Shown here in pieces: positions 26,369 to 34,929 of a stretch of DNA of 64,000 nucleotides. The stretch is from Falsiroseomonas sp050563525 (GTDB lineage: Bacteria; Pseudomonadota; Alphaproteobacteria; Acetobacterales; Acetobacteraceae), in the NCBI RefSeq assembly GCF_050563525.1, contig NZ_JBNXUN010000001.1, forward strand, positions 806,001-870,000, written 5' to 3'. Position numbers and translations under genes: made by a program. The notes below the pieces were generated by a model. It worked only from the letters and a program-made list of their open reading frames with translations. It did not search any database and was not told the origin of the DNA. Each line of letters begins with the position of its first letter. Positions within the stretch are counted from its first letter, which is position 1.

Positions 26369-26448
26369 GGCGGGGTCTCCTGCTATCGTCCGGTAGATGG
26401 TCCATCGCAGGCCGCTTCGCCATACTGGCTGCCACAAGGGGAACCCGG

Positions 26449-27732
26449 ATGGCCTGGACGGATAGCGAAGCCCGCGCGGCACTGACGAAGCTTTTCGCGG
26501 CGGCGGTGGCGAGCGCCGATCCACGCGTGGTGCTGGCGCGGCACCTGCCGGAGCCGCCTATGGCGGGCCGCGTCGTCGTGGTCGGCGCCGGAAAATCGGC
26601 CGCCGTCATGGCCGCGGCGGTGGAGGATGCCTGGCCGCATCGCACTTTGTCCGGCGTGGTGGTGACCCGCTACGGCCATGGCCACCCGACACGGCACATC
26701 GAGGTGCTGGAGGCGTCGCACCCGGTGCCTGATGCGGCGGGGGCGGCGGCTGCGCGGGTGGTGCTGGAGGCCGTGGCGGGGCTGACGGCGGAGGATCTGG
26801 TGCTGTTCCTGGTCTCCGGCGGCGGCTCGGCGCTGACCACCCTGCCCGCCCCCGGCCTGACGCTGGAAGACCTGATGGCCGTGAACCGGGCGCTGCTCGC
26901 CTCCGGCGCCACGATCAACGAGATGAACTGCATCCGCCGGCACCTGTCCGCCTTTTCCGGCGGCCGGCTTGCGCTGGCGGCGGCGCCGGCGCGGGTGGTG
27001 ACGCTGGCGATCTCGGACGTGCCAGGCGACGACCCGGCGGCCATCGCCTCCGGCCCCACCGTGCCGGACCCAACCAGCTTCGCGCAGGCCCGTGCGCTGG
27101 TGGCACATTATCGGATGGTCCTACCCGCGGCGGTGACCGCGCATCTGGCGGCGGCGGCGGAAGAAACGCCGAAGCCGGGCGACCCCCGGCTGGGCAAGGT
27201 GGACTACCGCTTCATCGCGACGCCGCGCCTTGCGCTGGAGGCGGCGGCGGAGGTGGCGCGGAAACTCGGCCTGACGCCGCTGATCCTGGGCGATGCGCTG
27301 GAAGGCGAGGCGCGGGAGGTGGGCAAGGTGCTGGCGGGCATCGCGACGTCGGCGCGGGCGCATGGCCACCCCCTGTCCGGACCATGTGTCCTGCTATCCG
27401 GCGGCGAGACGACCGTGACCATCGGGACCGAGGGCGGCGGGCGCGGCGGGCGGAATGGGGAGGCGCTGCTGGGCTGCGCGGTGACGTTGGACGGCGCGCC
27501 GGGCATCTGGGCGCTGATGGGCGACACGGACGGGATCGACGGGTCGGAGGACAATGCCGGTGCGATCGCTGCGCCGGATACGCTGGCGCGGGCACGGGTG
27601 GCGGGGCTGGATCCGCGGGCGGTGCTGGGGCGGCATGACAGCTACACGCTGTTCAAGGCGCTCGGCGACCTGCTGGAGACCGGGCCGACGCTGACGAATG
27701 TGAATGATTTCAGAGCGGTACTGGTGGGGTAG
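26449..27732 (+). CDS. ttuD: Glycerate 2-kinase (MOFRL family, GckA/TtuD)
   Basis: This 427-residue protein phosphorylates D-glycerate to 2-phosphoglycerate, joining glyoxylate or tartrate degradation to glycolysis. It has the two-domain glycerate kinase fold: VVVGAGKSAAVMAAAVE near the N-terminus, LFLVSGGGSALTTLPAPGL, INEMNCIRRHLSAFSGGRLA, and a C-terminal MOFRL domain with LLSGGETTVTIGTEGGGRGG and GDTDGIDG. AGGGG precedes the ATG. A pyruvate kinase gene and glcDEF lie within 13 kb, so the parts of a glycolate-to-pyruvate route are local, although separately transcribed. Confidence 0.92.
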   Translation: MAWTDSEARAALTKLFAAAVASADPRVVLARHLPEPPMAGRVVVVGAGKSAAVMAAAVEDAWPHRTLSGVVVTRYGHGHPTRHIEVLEASHPVPDAAGAAAARVVLEAVAGLTAEDLVLFLVSGGGSALTTLPAPGLTLEDLMAVNRALLASGATINEMNCIRRHLSAFSGGRLALAAAPARVVTLAISDVPGDDPAAIASGPTVPDPTSFAQARALVAHYRMVLPAAVTAHLAAAAEETPKPGDPRLGKVDYRFIATPRLALEAAAEVARKLGLTPLILGDALEGEAREVGKVLAGIATSARAHGHPLSGPCVLLSGGETTVTIGTEGGGRGGRNGEALLGCAVTLDGAPGIWALMGDTDGIDGSEDNAGAIAAPDTLARARVAGLDPRAVLGRHDSYTLFKALGDLLETGPTLTNVNDFRAVLVG

Positions 27733-27745
27733 GCAGCTCAGCCAA

Positions 27746-27771
27746 CCCTCTCCCCCTTTCGGGGGAGAGGG
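27746..27771. terminator. Bidirectional hairpin between convergent glycerate kinase and OmpA genes
   Basis: A perfect 11-bp stem (CCCTCTCCCCC / GGGGGAGAGGG) closes a TTTC loop midway between two converging genes. No long T-run follows, so it may work as a transcript-end stabiliser as well as a terminator. Confidence 0.65.
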
Positions 27772-27785
27772 CCTTGGGCAGAGGC

Positions 27786-28922
27786 TTAGCGCAGGACAAT
27801 TTCCACGCGACGGTTCTGCGGCTCGCGCACGCCGTCGGCGGTCGGGACCAGCGGCCGGCTTTCGCCGAAGGCCTGCACGCTGATGTTGCTGCGCTGGATA
27901 CCACGGCGTTCCAGCTCCGCCGCCACCGCACCCGCGCGGCGCTCGGACAGGCGCTGGTTGTACTGCGGCGTACCGGCGCGGTCGGCATGGCCGGCCACCT
28001 CGATGCGCGTCACGCCCTGGCCGGTCGCGTTCTGCGCCGCGTCACCGATGATCTGGCGGGCACGGTCGGTCAGGTCGGCGCGATCGAAGTCGAAGAACAC
28101 CAGGTAGGTACGCGCCGGCGCCGGGGCGGCGGCCGGGGCGGGCATCGGCGCAGGCTCCATCACCGGCGGCGGCGGCGGGGTCTGGCCGAAGGCGTAGCGG
28201 ATGCCGAGCAGGATGGAGTGGTTGTAGTTCTCCGACTTCGTGCCGCCGCGCGCCACGGTGAAGGCACCGCCGCCGCTGCTGGTGTCGATGTCGTGCTCCA
28301 GCGTGCCAAGGAAGCGGTATTCCGCGGTGAAGGCCAGGCCCGGCGCCCACTGCGTCAGCGGCACGGAGGCACCGACGATCGCCTGGTAGGCGAAGCGGCC
28401 GTCGCTGCCATCGGTGCGGACGCTGCCGCCCAGCACGTTGGCACGGACATCGTCGAACTCGCGCCAGATGTAGCCGGCGCCGACGCCGACATACGGCAGG
28501 AACGAGAAGCCGCCGAAGTTCGCGCCGACATCGAAGTCATACAGCGCGTTGGCCATCACGCCGTAGCTGCGCGCGGTGCCGGCGGCGCGGGTGGTGCCGC
28601 CGAAGCCGCCGATGCTGTCGACCTCGTTCTCACGGTAGCTGCCCTCGATCTCGGCGCGGAGGCCGTTGCCGAAGCCATAACCGAGGCTCACCACGCCAAC
28701 CCAGCCCATGTCGAAGGACACTTCGCCACCGGTCGGCCGGCCGGAAAGGCGCAGCGTATCGGCCAGCTGGCCGGTGGAGGAGATGTCGGTGTCCTGCAGC
28801 CAGTTCACGCCGGCGCCGGCACCAATGTAGAAGCCGTTGACCTGCTGCGCCTGGCTCGCCGCCGGCATCATCAGGGGCACCGCCAGAAGCGGGGCGGCCA
28901 GAAGGGTCTTCCTGAAGCTCAT
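27786..28922 (-). CDS. OmpA-family outer membrane protein (beta-barrel plus peptidoglycan-binding domain)
   Basis: This 378-residue protein has a signal peptide (MSFRKTLLAAPLLAVPLMMP, cut near ASQA). An eight-strand barrel (about 28-245) opens with NGFYIGAGAGVNWL and ends in HSILLGIRYAFG. A proline/alanine linker (about 247-268) leads to an OmpA C-terminal domain with YLVFFDFDRADLT, EVAGHADRAGTPQYNQRLSERRAGAV and RRVEIVLR. The aspartate and arginine that hold diaminopimelate are present. It tethers the outer membrane to the cell wall. It diverges from the pyruvate kinase gene. Confidence 0.93.
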   Translation of the reverse strand: MSFRKTLLAAPLLAVPLMMPAASQAQQVNGFYIGAGAGVNWLQDTDISSTGQLADTLRLSGRPTGGEVSFDMGWVGVVSLGYGFGNGLRAEIEGSYRENEVDSIGGFGGTTRAAGTARSYGVMANALYDFDVGANFGGFSFLPYVGVGAGYIWREFDDVRANVLGGSVRTDGSDGRFAYQAIVGASVPLTQWAPGLAFTAEYRFLGTLEHDIDTSSGGGAFTVARGGTKSENYNHSILLGIRYAFGQTPPPPPVMEPAPMPAPAAAPAPARTYLVFFDFDRADLTDRARQIIGDAAQNATGQGVTRIEVAGHADRAGTPQYNQRLSERRAGAVAAELERRGIQRSNISVQAFGESRPLVPTADGVREPQNRRVEIVLR

Positions 28923-29090
28923 CGATCGTATCTCCGGTCGGACGATTGTTCCGGGGCGGGTGATCTCCGGCCGCGGCGTCCTGCGGGATGAACGCGGTTC
29001 CCTGAAAAAGGCGGCATGGGCAAATTATTTTGGGAGGGGGTGTGGCAGGAATGCCGCAGACTGCCTGCCAAGCCACGCCCGCCTCGCTTT

Positions 29091-29107
29091 ACTTAGCAAA
29101 GGTAAGC
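29091..29107. promoter_or_regulatory. Upstream operator-like palindrome, copy 1
   Basis: ACTTAGCAAAGGTAAGC is an imperfect 17-bp palindrome. It shares the pattern (A/G)CTTAG-N5-(C/G)TAAGC with the perfect copy at 29132-29148. The two centres are 41 bp apart, close to four helical turns, so two dimers would bind the same DNA face. Confidence 0.5.
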
Positions 29108-29108
29108 G

Positions 29109-29124
29109 GCAAATTCGGATTTGC
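29109..29124. promoter_or_regulatory. Central palindrome between the two operator-like sites
   Basis: GCAAATTCGGATTTGC has perfect 6-bp arms around TCGG. It sits between the two CTTAG palindromes and is a different sequence, so it could be a second protein's site or an RNA hairpin in the leader. Confidence 0.4.
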
Positions 29125-29131
29125 AGCGCGT

Positions 29132-29148
29132 GCTTAGATCCCCTAAGC
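29132..29148. promoter_or_regulatory. Operator-like palindrome, copy 2, next to the HTH-pyruvate kinase start
   Basis: GCTTAGATCCCCTAAGC has perfect 6-bp arms and a 5-bp spacer and ends 7 bp before the ATG at 29156. A repressor here would block the gene directly. The HTH encoded at the start of that gene is a natural candidate binder. Confidence 0.55.
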
Positions 29149-29155
29149 ATAAGCC

Positions 29156-30814
29156 ATGCGCGACCCCAATCTCGAAGCCTTGCTGATCCAGCGCGGCGCT
29201 GTCACCCGTATCGCAACCGCCCTCGGCATTTCCACCGCCGCCGTGTCCCAGTGGCGACGAGTGCCGGAGGATCGGGTGGTGGAAGTTGCCCGCGCCCTTG
29301 GCGTGCCACCCGCCACGGTCCGGCCCGACGCGCCGGAGGCGCCGCCCGAACTCCCTCGCCGCGAAGGATCAGCCCGCCCCATGGCCACCCGCCCACCGCT
29401 TCGCCGCCGGCGCCGGACCAAGATCATCGCGACACTCGGCCCGGCCTCCTCCTCGGCCGAGGTGATCGAGCGGCTGTTCCGCGCCGGGGCCGACGTGTTC
29501 CGGCTGAACTTCAGCCATGGCAGCCACGAGGACCACGCCGCGCGGATCGCCACGATCCGGGCGCTGGAAGAAAAGGTCGGCCGGCCCATCGGCATCCTGG
29601 CCGATGTGCAGGGGCCGAAGCTGCGCGTCGGCAAGTTCCAGGCTGGCCGCGTCCAGCTGCAGACCGGCCAGAGCTTCCGGCTGGACCTGTCGCCCACGCC
29701 TGGCGACGTGCGCCGCGTGCAACTGCCGCATCCCGAGATCATCCAGGCCGCCGGCATCGGCACCACGCTGCTGCTGGACGACGGCAAGCTGCGCCTGCGC
29801 GTGACCCACAAGCGGGAGGATCACCTGGAGACGCAGGTGGTGGTCGGCGGGCCGCTGTCGGACCGCAAGGGCGTCAACGTGCCGGACGTGGTGCTGCCGA
29901 TCCCGGCGCTGACGGAAAAGGACCGCATCGACCTCGACTTCGTGCTGGCGCAGGGCGTGGAATACATCGGCCTGTCCTTCGTGCAGCGGCCGGAGGATGT
30001 GATCGAGGCGAAGCAGATCGCCGCCGGGCGCGCCTGGATCATGGTGAAGATGGAAAAGCCGCAGGCGGTCGAGAACCTCGACGCCATCCTCGCGGAGGCC
30101 GATTGCGTCATGGTCGCGCGCGGCGACCTCGGCGTGGAATGCCCGCCGGAGGAAGTGCCGCTGATCCAGAAGCAGATCGTCCGCGCGGCGCGGTTGCTGG
30201 GCAAGCCCGTGGTGGTGGCGACGCAGATGCTGGAGAGCATGATCACCGCGCCCTCTCCGACCCGTGCCGAGGCGCAGGACGTGGCGACGGCGGTGTTCGA
30301 TGGCGCGGATTGCGTGATGCTGTCGGCGGAGACCGCCGCGGGGCAGTTCCCGTTCGAGGCGGTGAACATCATGGATCGCATCGTGGCGCGGGTGGAACAG
30401 GACCCGGATTGGCGCCGCCTGACCGACGCCGCCCGCCCGGCGCCGGAGAAGAACTCGGCCGGCGCGATCGCCGCCGCGGCGCGCCAGGTGGCGCAGACGA
30501 TCGAGGCGGAGGCGATCGCGACCTTCACCTCTACCGGCTCCACCATGCTGCGCGTGGCGCGGGAGCGGCCGTCCTGCCCGATCCTCGGCCTGACCGCCAG
30601 CATGCAGACGGCGCGGCGCATGGCCGTGGTCTGGGGCGTGCACCCGATGATGACGGTGGAGTTGCATTCGATGACGGACATGGTCGCCAAGGCGATCCGT
30701 GCCGCCAGCCAGGAGGGCTTCGCCAAGGCAGGCGACGAGGTGGTGGTGACGGCCGGGGTACCCTTCGGCACGCCGGGCACCACCAACGCGCTGCGCGTCG
30801 CCATCGTGAAATAG
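29156..30814 (+). CDS. pyk: Pyruvate kinase with an N-terminal YdaS/Cro-like helix-turn-helix
   Basis: One open frame of 552 residues. Residues 1-58 read as a small HTH (GAVTRIATALGISTAAVSQW, then VPEDRVVEVARALGVPPATV, ending RPD), the shape of YdaS/Cro-type regulators. A proline-rich linker (59-75) leads to a full pyruvate kinase from M76 onward: RTKIIATLGPASSS, NFSHGSHEDH, the active-site strand MVKMEKPQAVEN, MVARGDLGVECP, VATQMLESM and MLSAETAAGQFPFEAV. The kinase converts phosphoenolpyruvate and ADP to pyruvate and ATP. The usual length is about 477, which is what an internal ATG at 29381 would give, but neither start has a strong ribosome site. Palindromes immediately upstream support a DNA-binding role for the N-terminus. 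Confidence 0.85.
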   Translation: MRDPNLEALLIQRGAVTRIATALGISTAAVSQWRRVPEDRVVEVARALGVPPATVRPDAPEAPPELPRREGSARPMATRPPLRRRRRTKIIATLGPASSSAEVIERLFRAGADVFRLNFSHGSHEDHAARIATIRALEEKVGRPIGILADVQGPKLRVGKFQAGRVQLQTGQSFRLDLSPTPGDVRRVQLPHPEIIQAAGIGTTLLLDDGKLRLRVTHKREDHLETQVVVGGPLSDRKGVNVPDVVLPIPALTEKDRIDLDFVLAQGVEYIGLSFVQRPEDVIEAKQIAAGRAWIMVKMEKPQAVENLDAILAEADCVMVARGDLGVECPPEEVPLIQKQIVRAARLLGKPVVVATQMLESMITAPSPTRAEAQDVATAVFDGADCVMLSAETAAGQFPFEAVNIMDRIVARVEQDPDWRRLTDAARPAPEKNSAGAIAAAARQVAQTIEAEAIATFTSTGSTMLRVARERPSCPILGLTASMQTARRMAVVWGVHPMMTVELHSMTDMVAKAIRAASQEGFAKAGDEVVVTAGVPFGTPGTTNALRVAIVK

Positions 30815-30878
30815 CGCGCCGCGGTTGACCTGGGCGGCGGGCGCGCGTTCCCTGCGGCCGAAGTCTGGAGTTGCCGCA

Positions 30879-31361
30879 ATGAGCCTGCGCCGCCTGTCCC
30901 TCGCCCTGCCGCTGCTGGCGGGCCTTGCCTTTCCCGCTTCCGCGCAGCAGGCGGGGCTGTATGACGTAACCGGGACGAACCTGGACGGCACCAGCTATAC
31001 CGGGGTGGCGCAGATCCAGCAGGTTGGGCTGTCCTCCTTCACCATCCTGTGGCGCATCGGCAACCAGGCGGTGGAGGGCGTGGGCTTCGCCTCCGGCCGG
31101 ACCATCGCGGTGGCCTATGGCCTGTCACGCCGCCCGGGCATCGGCATCTATACGTTGAACCCCGACGGCAGCATGGAAGGCGAATGGACCATCATCGGCG
31201 CGCCCGCCAATGCGCGGGAAAGGCTGGTGCCGCGCAATCCCCCCGCCGCCGCCGCGGCACCGCCGGCGGAGACACCGCCCGCGGCCGAGGCGCCACCTGC
31301 AAGGGAGGCACCGGCCAGGGACCCGGCGCCAGCCGCACCGGCCTCGCCGACCCCGCAATAA
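30879..31361 (+). CDS. Secreted small beta-rich protein with Pro/Ala-rich tail
   Basis: This encodes 160 residues. A signal peptide (MSLRRLSLALPLLAGLAFP, cut near ASAQ) is followed by about 95 residues of alternating strands: AGLYDVTGTNLDGTSYTGVA, ILWRIGNQAVEGVGFASG, GIGIYTLNPDGSMEGEWTI and RERLVPRN. A proline/alanine/glutamate-rich tail of about 45 residues ends the protein. The folded part is clearly paralogous to the protein at 39532-39885. GGAG lies 8 nt before the ATG. It lies 64 bp downstream of pyruvate kinase. The function is unknown; the strand pattern suggests a small barrel. Confidence 0.75.
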   Translation: MSLRRLSLALPLLAGLAFPASAQQAGLYDVTGTNLDGTSYTGVAQIQQVGLSSFTILWRIGNQAVEGVGFASGRTIAVAYGLSRRPGIGIYTLNPDGSMEGEWTIIGAPANARERLVPRNPPAAAAAPPAETPPAAEAPPAREAPARDPAPAAPASPTPQ

Positions 31362-31395
31362 GACCGCATCGACCGACCGGTACGGGGAGCGAGCC

Positions 31396-31797
31396 ATGCT
31401 GGACCATGTCTTCATCTCGGTCGCGGATGTCGATCGCTCGGTCGCCTTCTACGAACAGGCCCTGGCGCCCCTCGGCATCACCCATGGCATCGACTACGAT
31501 GGCCGGGCAGGACCGCCGGGGCATCCCGACCTCAAGGGGTTCGGGCGGGAAGGCCGGACCTTCTTCTGGCTGCGGCCCGGCGAGGCGGACGGTCGCGCCG
31601 CCCATGTCGGGTTCGTCGCCGACAGCCAAGCCGTTGTGGACGCTTTCCATGCCGCTGCCATGGCAGCCGGGACGCGCGACAATGGCCCGCCGGGTCCGCG
31701 CCTGCACTACGACCCACGGTATTATGCCGCCGGAGTCCTGGATCCCGACGGCTACAGCCTGGAGGCGGTCTACAAGTCCTGGCAGCACCCAGGATAG
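31396..31797 (+). CDS. VOC (glyoxalase/bleomycin-resistance) family protein
   Basis: This 133-residue protein is a single VOC module: MLDHVFISVADVDRSVAFYE with the first metal-ligand histidine (H4), AAHVGFVADSQAVVDAFHAA with the second-half histidine, and DPRYYAAGVLDPDGYSLEAV with the terminal glutamate. Members are metal-dependent isomerases, lyases or dioxygenases, or drug-binding proteins. This subgroup (H...H...E kept) could be enzymatic, but the substrate is unknown. GGGGAG stands before the ATG. It follows the secreted protein by 34 bp and is likely cotranscribed. Confidence 0.88.
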   Translation: MLDHVFISVADVDRSVAFYEQALAPLGITHGIDYDGRAGPPGHPDLKGFGREGRTFFWLRPGEADGRAAHVGFVADSQAVVDAFHAAAMAAGTRDNGPPGPRLHYDPRYYAAGVLDPDGYSLEAVYKSWQHPG

Positions 31798-31831
31798 GGC
31801 CTGGGCATCGGCCTGACCGGCTTCCCTCGAC

Positions 31832-32905
31832 CTAACGCGACCGCGCCCGGCGTTCCCCGGCCAGCAGCGCCGCCTTGCGCGGCACGCCCCAGCGGTAGCC
31901 TGTCAGGTCGCCGCTGGCGCCGACGACGCGGTGGCAGGGCACCGCGAGCGCCACCGGGTTCTGCGCACAGGCGCGGGCCACGGCGCGCGTCGCCGCGGGC
32001 TGGCCGAGTTCCGCCGCCAGGCCGGAATAGCTGCGCGTTTCGCCAAGCGGGATGCGGGTCAACGCCTCCCACACCCGGCGCTGGAAGGCGGTGCCGCGCA
32101 AATCCAGCGGCAGGGCCAGCGCGGCGGACGGCTCCGCGATAAAAGCGGCGATAGCCTGGACCGAGGCGGCCAGGTGGTCCGGCGCCGGCGCGATACGGGC
32201 CTGCGGGAATCGGGCGCGGAGGTCGCCTTCCAGGGCCTCCGGCGGCTCCGCGAAGCCGATGTAGCAAATGCCGGCCTCGGTCGCACCGACCAGCAGCGGC
32301 CCCATGGCGCTGTCAGCGTGCGCGGTGTGGATCACCTCCCCCGCCCCGCCGCGCCGGGCGGCGCCGGGGGTCATGCCGAGATGGCGGCCAGGACTCTCAT
32401 AGACGCGGCTTTCGCTGCCGAAGCCGGCGCCGGCCACGGCCTCCGCCACGCGGTCCCCGGCGGCGAGGGCGGCGTGCAGGCGGCGGGCGCGGACGCCCTC
32501 CGCATAGCTGCGCGGCGTCACGCCGGTGATGTCGCGGAACAGCCGAAGGAAGTGGTGGCGGGCGTAGCCGGCGCGGGCGGCGAGCGCCTCCAGCGAGGGG
32601 ATGGTCTCGGCTGCCTCGATCATGGCGCAGGCGGCGGCGACGGCCTCGGCATGCAGGCGAGCGCGGTCGCCCTTCGGGTCGCAGCGCTTGCAGGCGCGGA
32701 AGCCGGCGGCCTCGGCGGCTTGGGCATCTGGGAAGAACCGCGTGTTGCGGCGGAGCGGCGGGCGGGCCGGGCAGCCGGGGCGGCAGAACACGCCCTGGGT
32801 GGTGACGGCGTAGAGGAAGCCGCCGCAGGGCGGATCGGCCTGGCGGTCCAGCACCGCCTGCCAGCGCAGGCCGTCGAGGATCTCGGGGAGCGGGGCTTCG
32901 GGCAT
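31832..32905 (-). CDS. ada: Ada: methylphosphotriester/O6-methylguanine-DNA methyltransferase and regulator
   Basis: This 357-residue protein has all three Ada parts. The N-terminal zinc domain has cysteines 41, 45, 72 and 75 (GVFCRPGCPARPPLRRNTRF, GFRACKRC), where the first takes the methyl group from phosphotriesters. An AraC-type HTH follows (about 100-180; IPSLEALAARAGYARHHFLR, VAEAVAGAGFGSESRVY). The C-terminal O6-methylguanine methyltransferase has its acceptor C324 in AVPCHRVVG. It is a suicide repair protein that activates its own regulon once methylated. The frame also opens at a GTG pair from 32917; the ATG at 32905 is chosen. Confidence 0.93.
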   Translation of the reverse strand: MPEAPLPEILDGLRWQAVLDRQADPPCGGFLYAVTTQGVFCRPGCPARPPLRRNTRFFPDAQAAEAAGFRACKRCDPKGDRARLHAEAVAAACAMIEAAETIPSLEALAARAGYARHHFLRLFRDITGVTPRSYAEGVRARRLHAALAAGDRVAEAVAGAGFGSESRVYESPGRHLGMTPGAARRGGAGEVIHTAHADSAMGPLLVGATEAGICYIGFAEPPEALEGDLRARFPQARIAPAPDHLAASVQAIAAFIAEPSAALALPLDLRGTAFQRRVWEALTRIPLGETRSYSGLAAELGQPAATRAVARACAQNPVALAVPCHRVVGASGDLTGYRWGVPRKAALLAGERRARSR

Positions 32906-32987
32906 GACGGTCACCACATCACTGCGTTGTCAGCCAACTTGGCACCGCAGCACCGGACGTCGCCATCCGCGGGTTGCGGCGCAACGC

Positions 32988-33554
32988 CTACAGCGCGACG
33001 CCGTCCACCCGCCGCACCAACTCCCGCCGCCGCTGGTCGCCGCCAGGCAGCTTCGGGTGCAGCGCCAGGGCGGCGTCGAGGCTGCGCAGCGCACCGCGCA
33101 GGTCGCCGGTTTCCTCCTGGAGCTGGGACAGTTGGACCAGCGCGCCAAAGTGCCGCGGCTCCAGCCGCAGCGCCTCCTGCAGGTCGCGCGCGGCGGCGGC
33201 CGTGTCTCCGAGGCGAGCATAGGCCTGGGCGCGTAGCAGCCAGCCATCGGCGGCGCCGGGTTCGAGCACCAGCGCGGCGTCGAAATCCTCCAGCGCGTCC
33301 GCGGTGGCATTCGCCTGGATGTTGCGGACGCCGCGTTGCAGCAGCAGCGCGGCGGCGGGGGAGACGGCACGGCTCCAGAGCGCGCGGATGCGGGCCTCGA
33401 CGAGTTGGCCACCCTGCGTGTCAGGGGCAGCCTTCAGCGCCTCGAACAACTGGTCGAGCTGCGCCTGGCGGGTCTCGGCCGGGGTGGGTGCGGCCGGTTG
33501 CGCCAGCGCGGGCGGCGCGAGGAGCAGCAGGAACAGGGCGGCACGGAGCAGCAT
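32988..33554 (-). CDS. Secreted TPR-repeat protein
   Basis: This 188-residue protein has a clear signal peptide (MLLRAALFLLLLAPPALAQP). It then has three to four tetratricopeptide units, for example ALEDFDAALVLEPGAADGWL, RLGDTAAAARDLQEALRLEP and GDLRGALRSLDAALALHP. TPR arrays mediate protein contacts, here in the periplasm. The gene starts 43 bp after glcF on the same strand and may be cotranscribed with it, but nothing links it to glycolate. This subfamily is common in Rhodospirillales and has no known role. Confidence 0.85.
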   Translation of the reverse strand: MLLRAALFLLLLAPPALAQPAAPTPAETRQAQLDQLFEALKAAPDTQGGQLVEARIRALWSRAVSPAAALLLQRGVRNIQANATADALEDFDAALVLEPGAADGWLLRAQAYARLGDTAAAARDLQEALRLEPRHFGALVQLSQLQEETGDLRGALRSLDAALALHPKLPGGDQRRRELVRRVDGVAL

Positions 33555-33597
33555 GGTTACAGCCTCCGCCGTCGGGCGTCGGGGACACCGCTTCGGC

Positions 33598-34929
33598 TCA
33601 TGCGGCGGCACGGGCCGAGCGGGCGGTGGCCACGGCACCGGGTTCCGGGCCACCGGCCATCCAATCCAGCAGTTCCACCGTGTGAACGGTGGGCATCGCA
33701 CCGCCGGCCAGCTGCGTCAGGCAGCCGATGTTGCCGGCGGCGATCAGGTCGGCGCGGGTGCGGTCCAGGTTGGCCAGCTTGCGGTCGCGCAACTGCCCGG
33801 CGATCTCGGGCTGCATCAGATTGTAGGTGCCGGCGCTGCCGCAGCAGATATGGCCCTCGGCAGGCTCCTTCACCGCGAAGCCGGCGCGCTTCAGCAACTC
33901 CTTCGGCGCTGTCGTGATCTTCTGGCCGTGCTGGAGGCTGCACGCCGAATGGTAGGCAACGGTAAGGTCCGGCTTCGGCAGGCTCGGCACGTAGTCGAAC
34001 TTCTGCAGGACCTCGGTGATGTCCATGGTCAGGGCGGAGACGCGGGCGGCCTTCTCGGCCCAGCCAGCGGGCTCCGAGCGGAACATGAAGCCGTAATCCT
34101 TCACCGTGGTGCCGCAGCCGGAGGCATTGACCACGATGGCATCCAGCCCCTCCCCGTCCAACTCGGCCACCCAGGCGCCGATATTGGCGCGGGCCAGGCG
34201 CATCGCCGGGTCGTGGTGGCCCATGTGGTGGTCGAGCGCGCCGCAGCAGCCCTGGTCCTGAGTCACCACCACGTCCAGGCCCATCCGGGTCAGCAGGCGG
34301 ATGGTCGCCTCGTTGATCGAGGGTGCCAGCACCTTCTGGGCGCAGCCGGTCAGCAGGGCGACGCGGCCGCGGCGGTGCCCCTCGGCCCGGTGCACGCCCG
34401 GCCGGTCCGTTGCACTGGCCGGCGGGACGCGGCCCGGGGCAAGCCGGAACATCGCCCGCAGCCGCTGCGCCGGCATCGACGTGCCCGGCACGAAGCGGGA
34501 CAAATGGCGGCCGAGCACGGCACCGCGCAGCGCCAGGCGGAAGCGACCAGGATAGGGCAGCAGGGCCGACAGCAGACGGCGCAGCGCCCGTTCGGCCGGC
34601 GGGCGCTGATAGGTCTCCTCAATGTGGCGCCGGGCGTGGTCGACCAGGTGCATGTAGTTCACGCCGGAGGGGCAGGTCGTCATGCAGGACAGGCAGGACA
34701 GGCAGCGATCCACATGCTTCACGACCTCCGGCGTCGCCGGCCGGTCGTTCTCCAGCATGTCCTTGATCAGGTAGATGCGGCCACGCGGGCTGTCCAACTC
34801 GTCGCCCAGCAGCAGGAAGGTCGGGCAGGTGGCGGTGCAGAAGCCGCAATGGACGCAGGTGCGCAGGATGCGGTTGCTTTCGGCCGTATCCGGGTCGCGT
34901 AGCTGTTCGGCCGTGAAGGTGGTCTGCAT
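33598..34929 (-). CDS. glcF: Glycolate oxidase iron-sulfur subunit
   Basis: This 443-residue protein has two 4Fe-4S motifs, C25-C28-C31-C35 (TCVHCGFCTATCP) and C76-C79-C82-C86 (CLSCLSCMTTCPSGV). They are followed by the two cysteine-rich CCG domains with GCCGALDHHMGHHDP and ICCGSAGTYNLMQP. It passes electrons from the flavin subunits GlcD and GlcE, which oxidise glycolate to glyoxylate, to the quinone pool. GGGAG lies 7 nt before the ATG. glcF is separated from glcDE by an M81 peptidase gene and a 355-bp gap, so it may have its own promoter. Confidence 0.94.
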   Translation of the reverse strand: MQTTFTAEQLRDPDTAESNRILRTCVHCGFCTATCPTFLLLGDELDSPRGRIYLIKDMLENDRPATPEVVKHVDRCLSCLSCMTTCPSGVNYMHLVDHARRHIEETYQRPPAERALRRLLSALLPYPGRFRLALRGAVLGRHLSRFVPGTSMPAQRLRAMFRLAPGRVPPASATDRPGVHRAEGHRRGRVALLTGCAQKVLAPSINEATIRLLTRMGLDVVVTQDQGCCGALDHHMGHHDPAMRLARANIGAWVAELDGEGLDAIVVNASGCGTTVKDYGFMFRSEPAGWAEKAARVSALTMDITEVLQKFDYVPSLPKPDLTVAYHSACSLQHGQKITTAPKELLKRAGFAVKEPAEGHICCGSAGTYNLMQPEIAGQLRDRKLANLDRTRADLIAAGNIGCLTQLAGGAMPTVHTVELLDWMAGGPEPGAVATARSARAAA

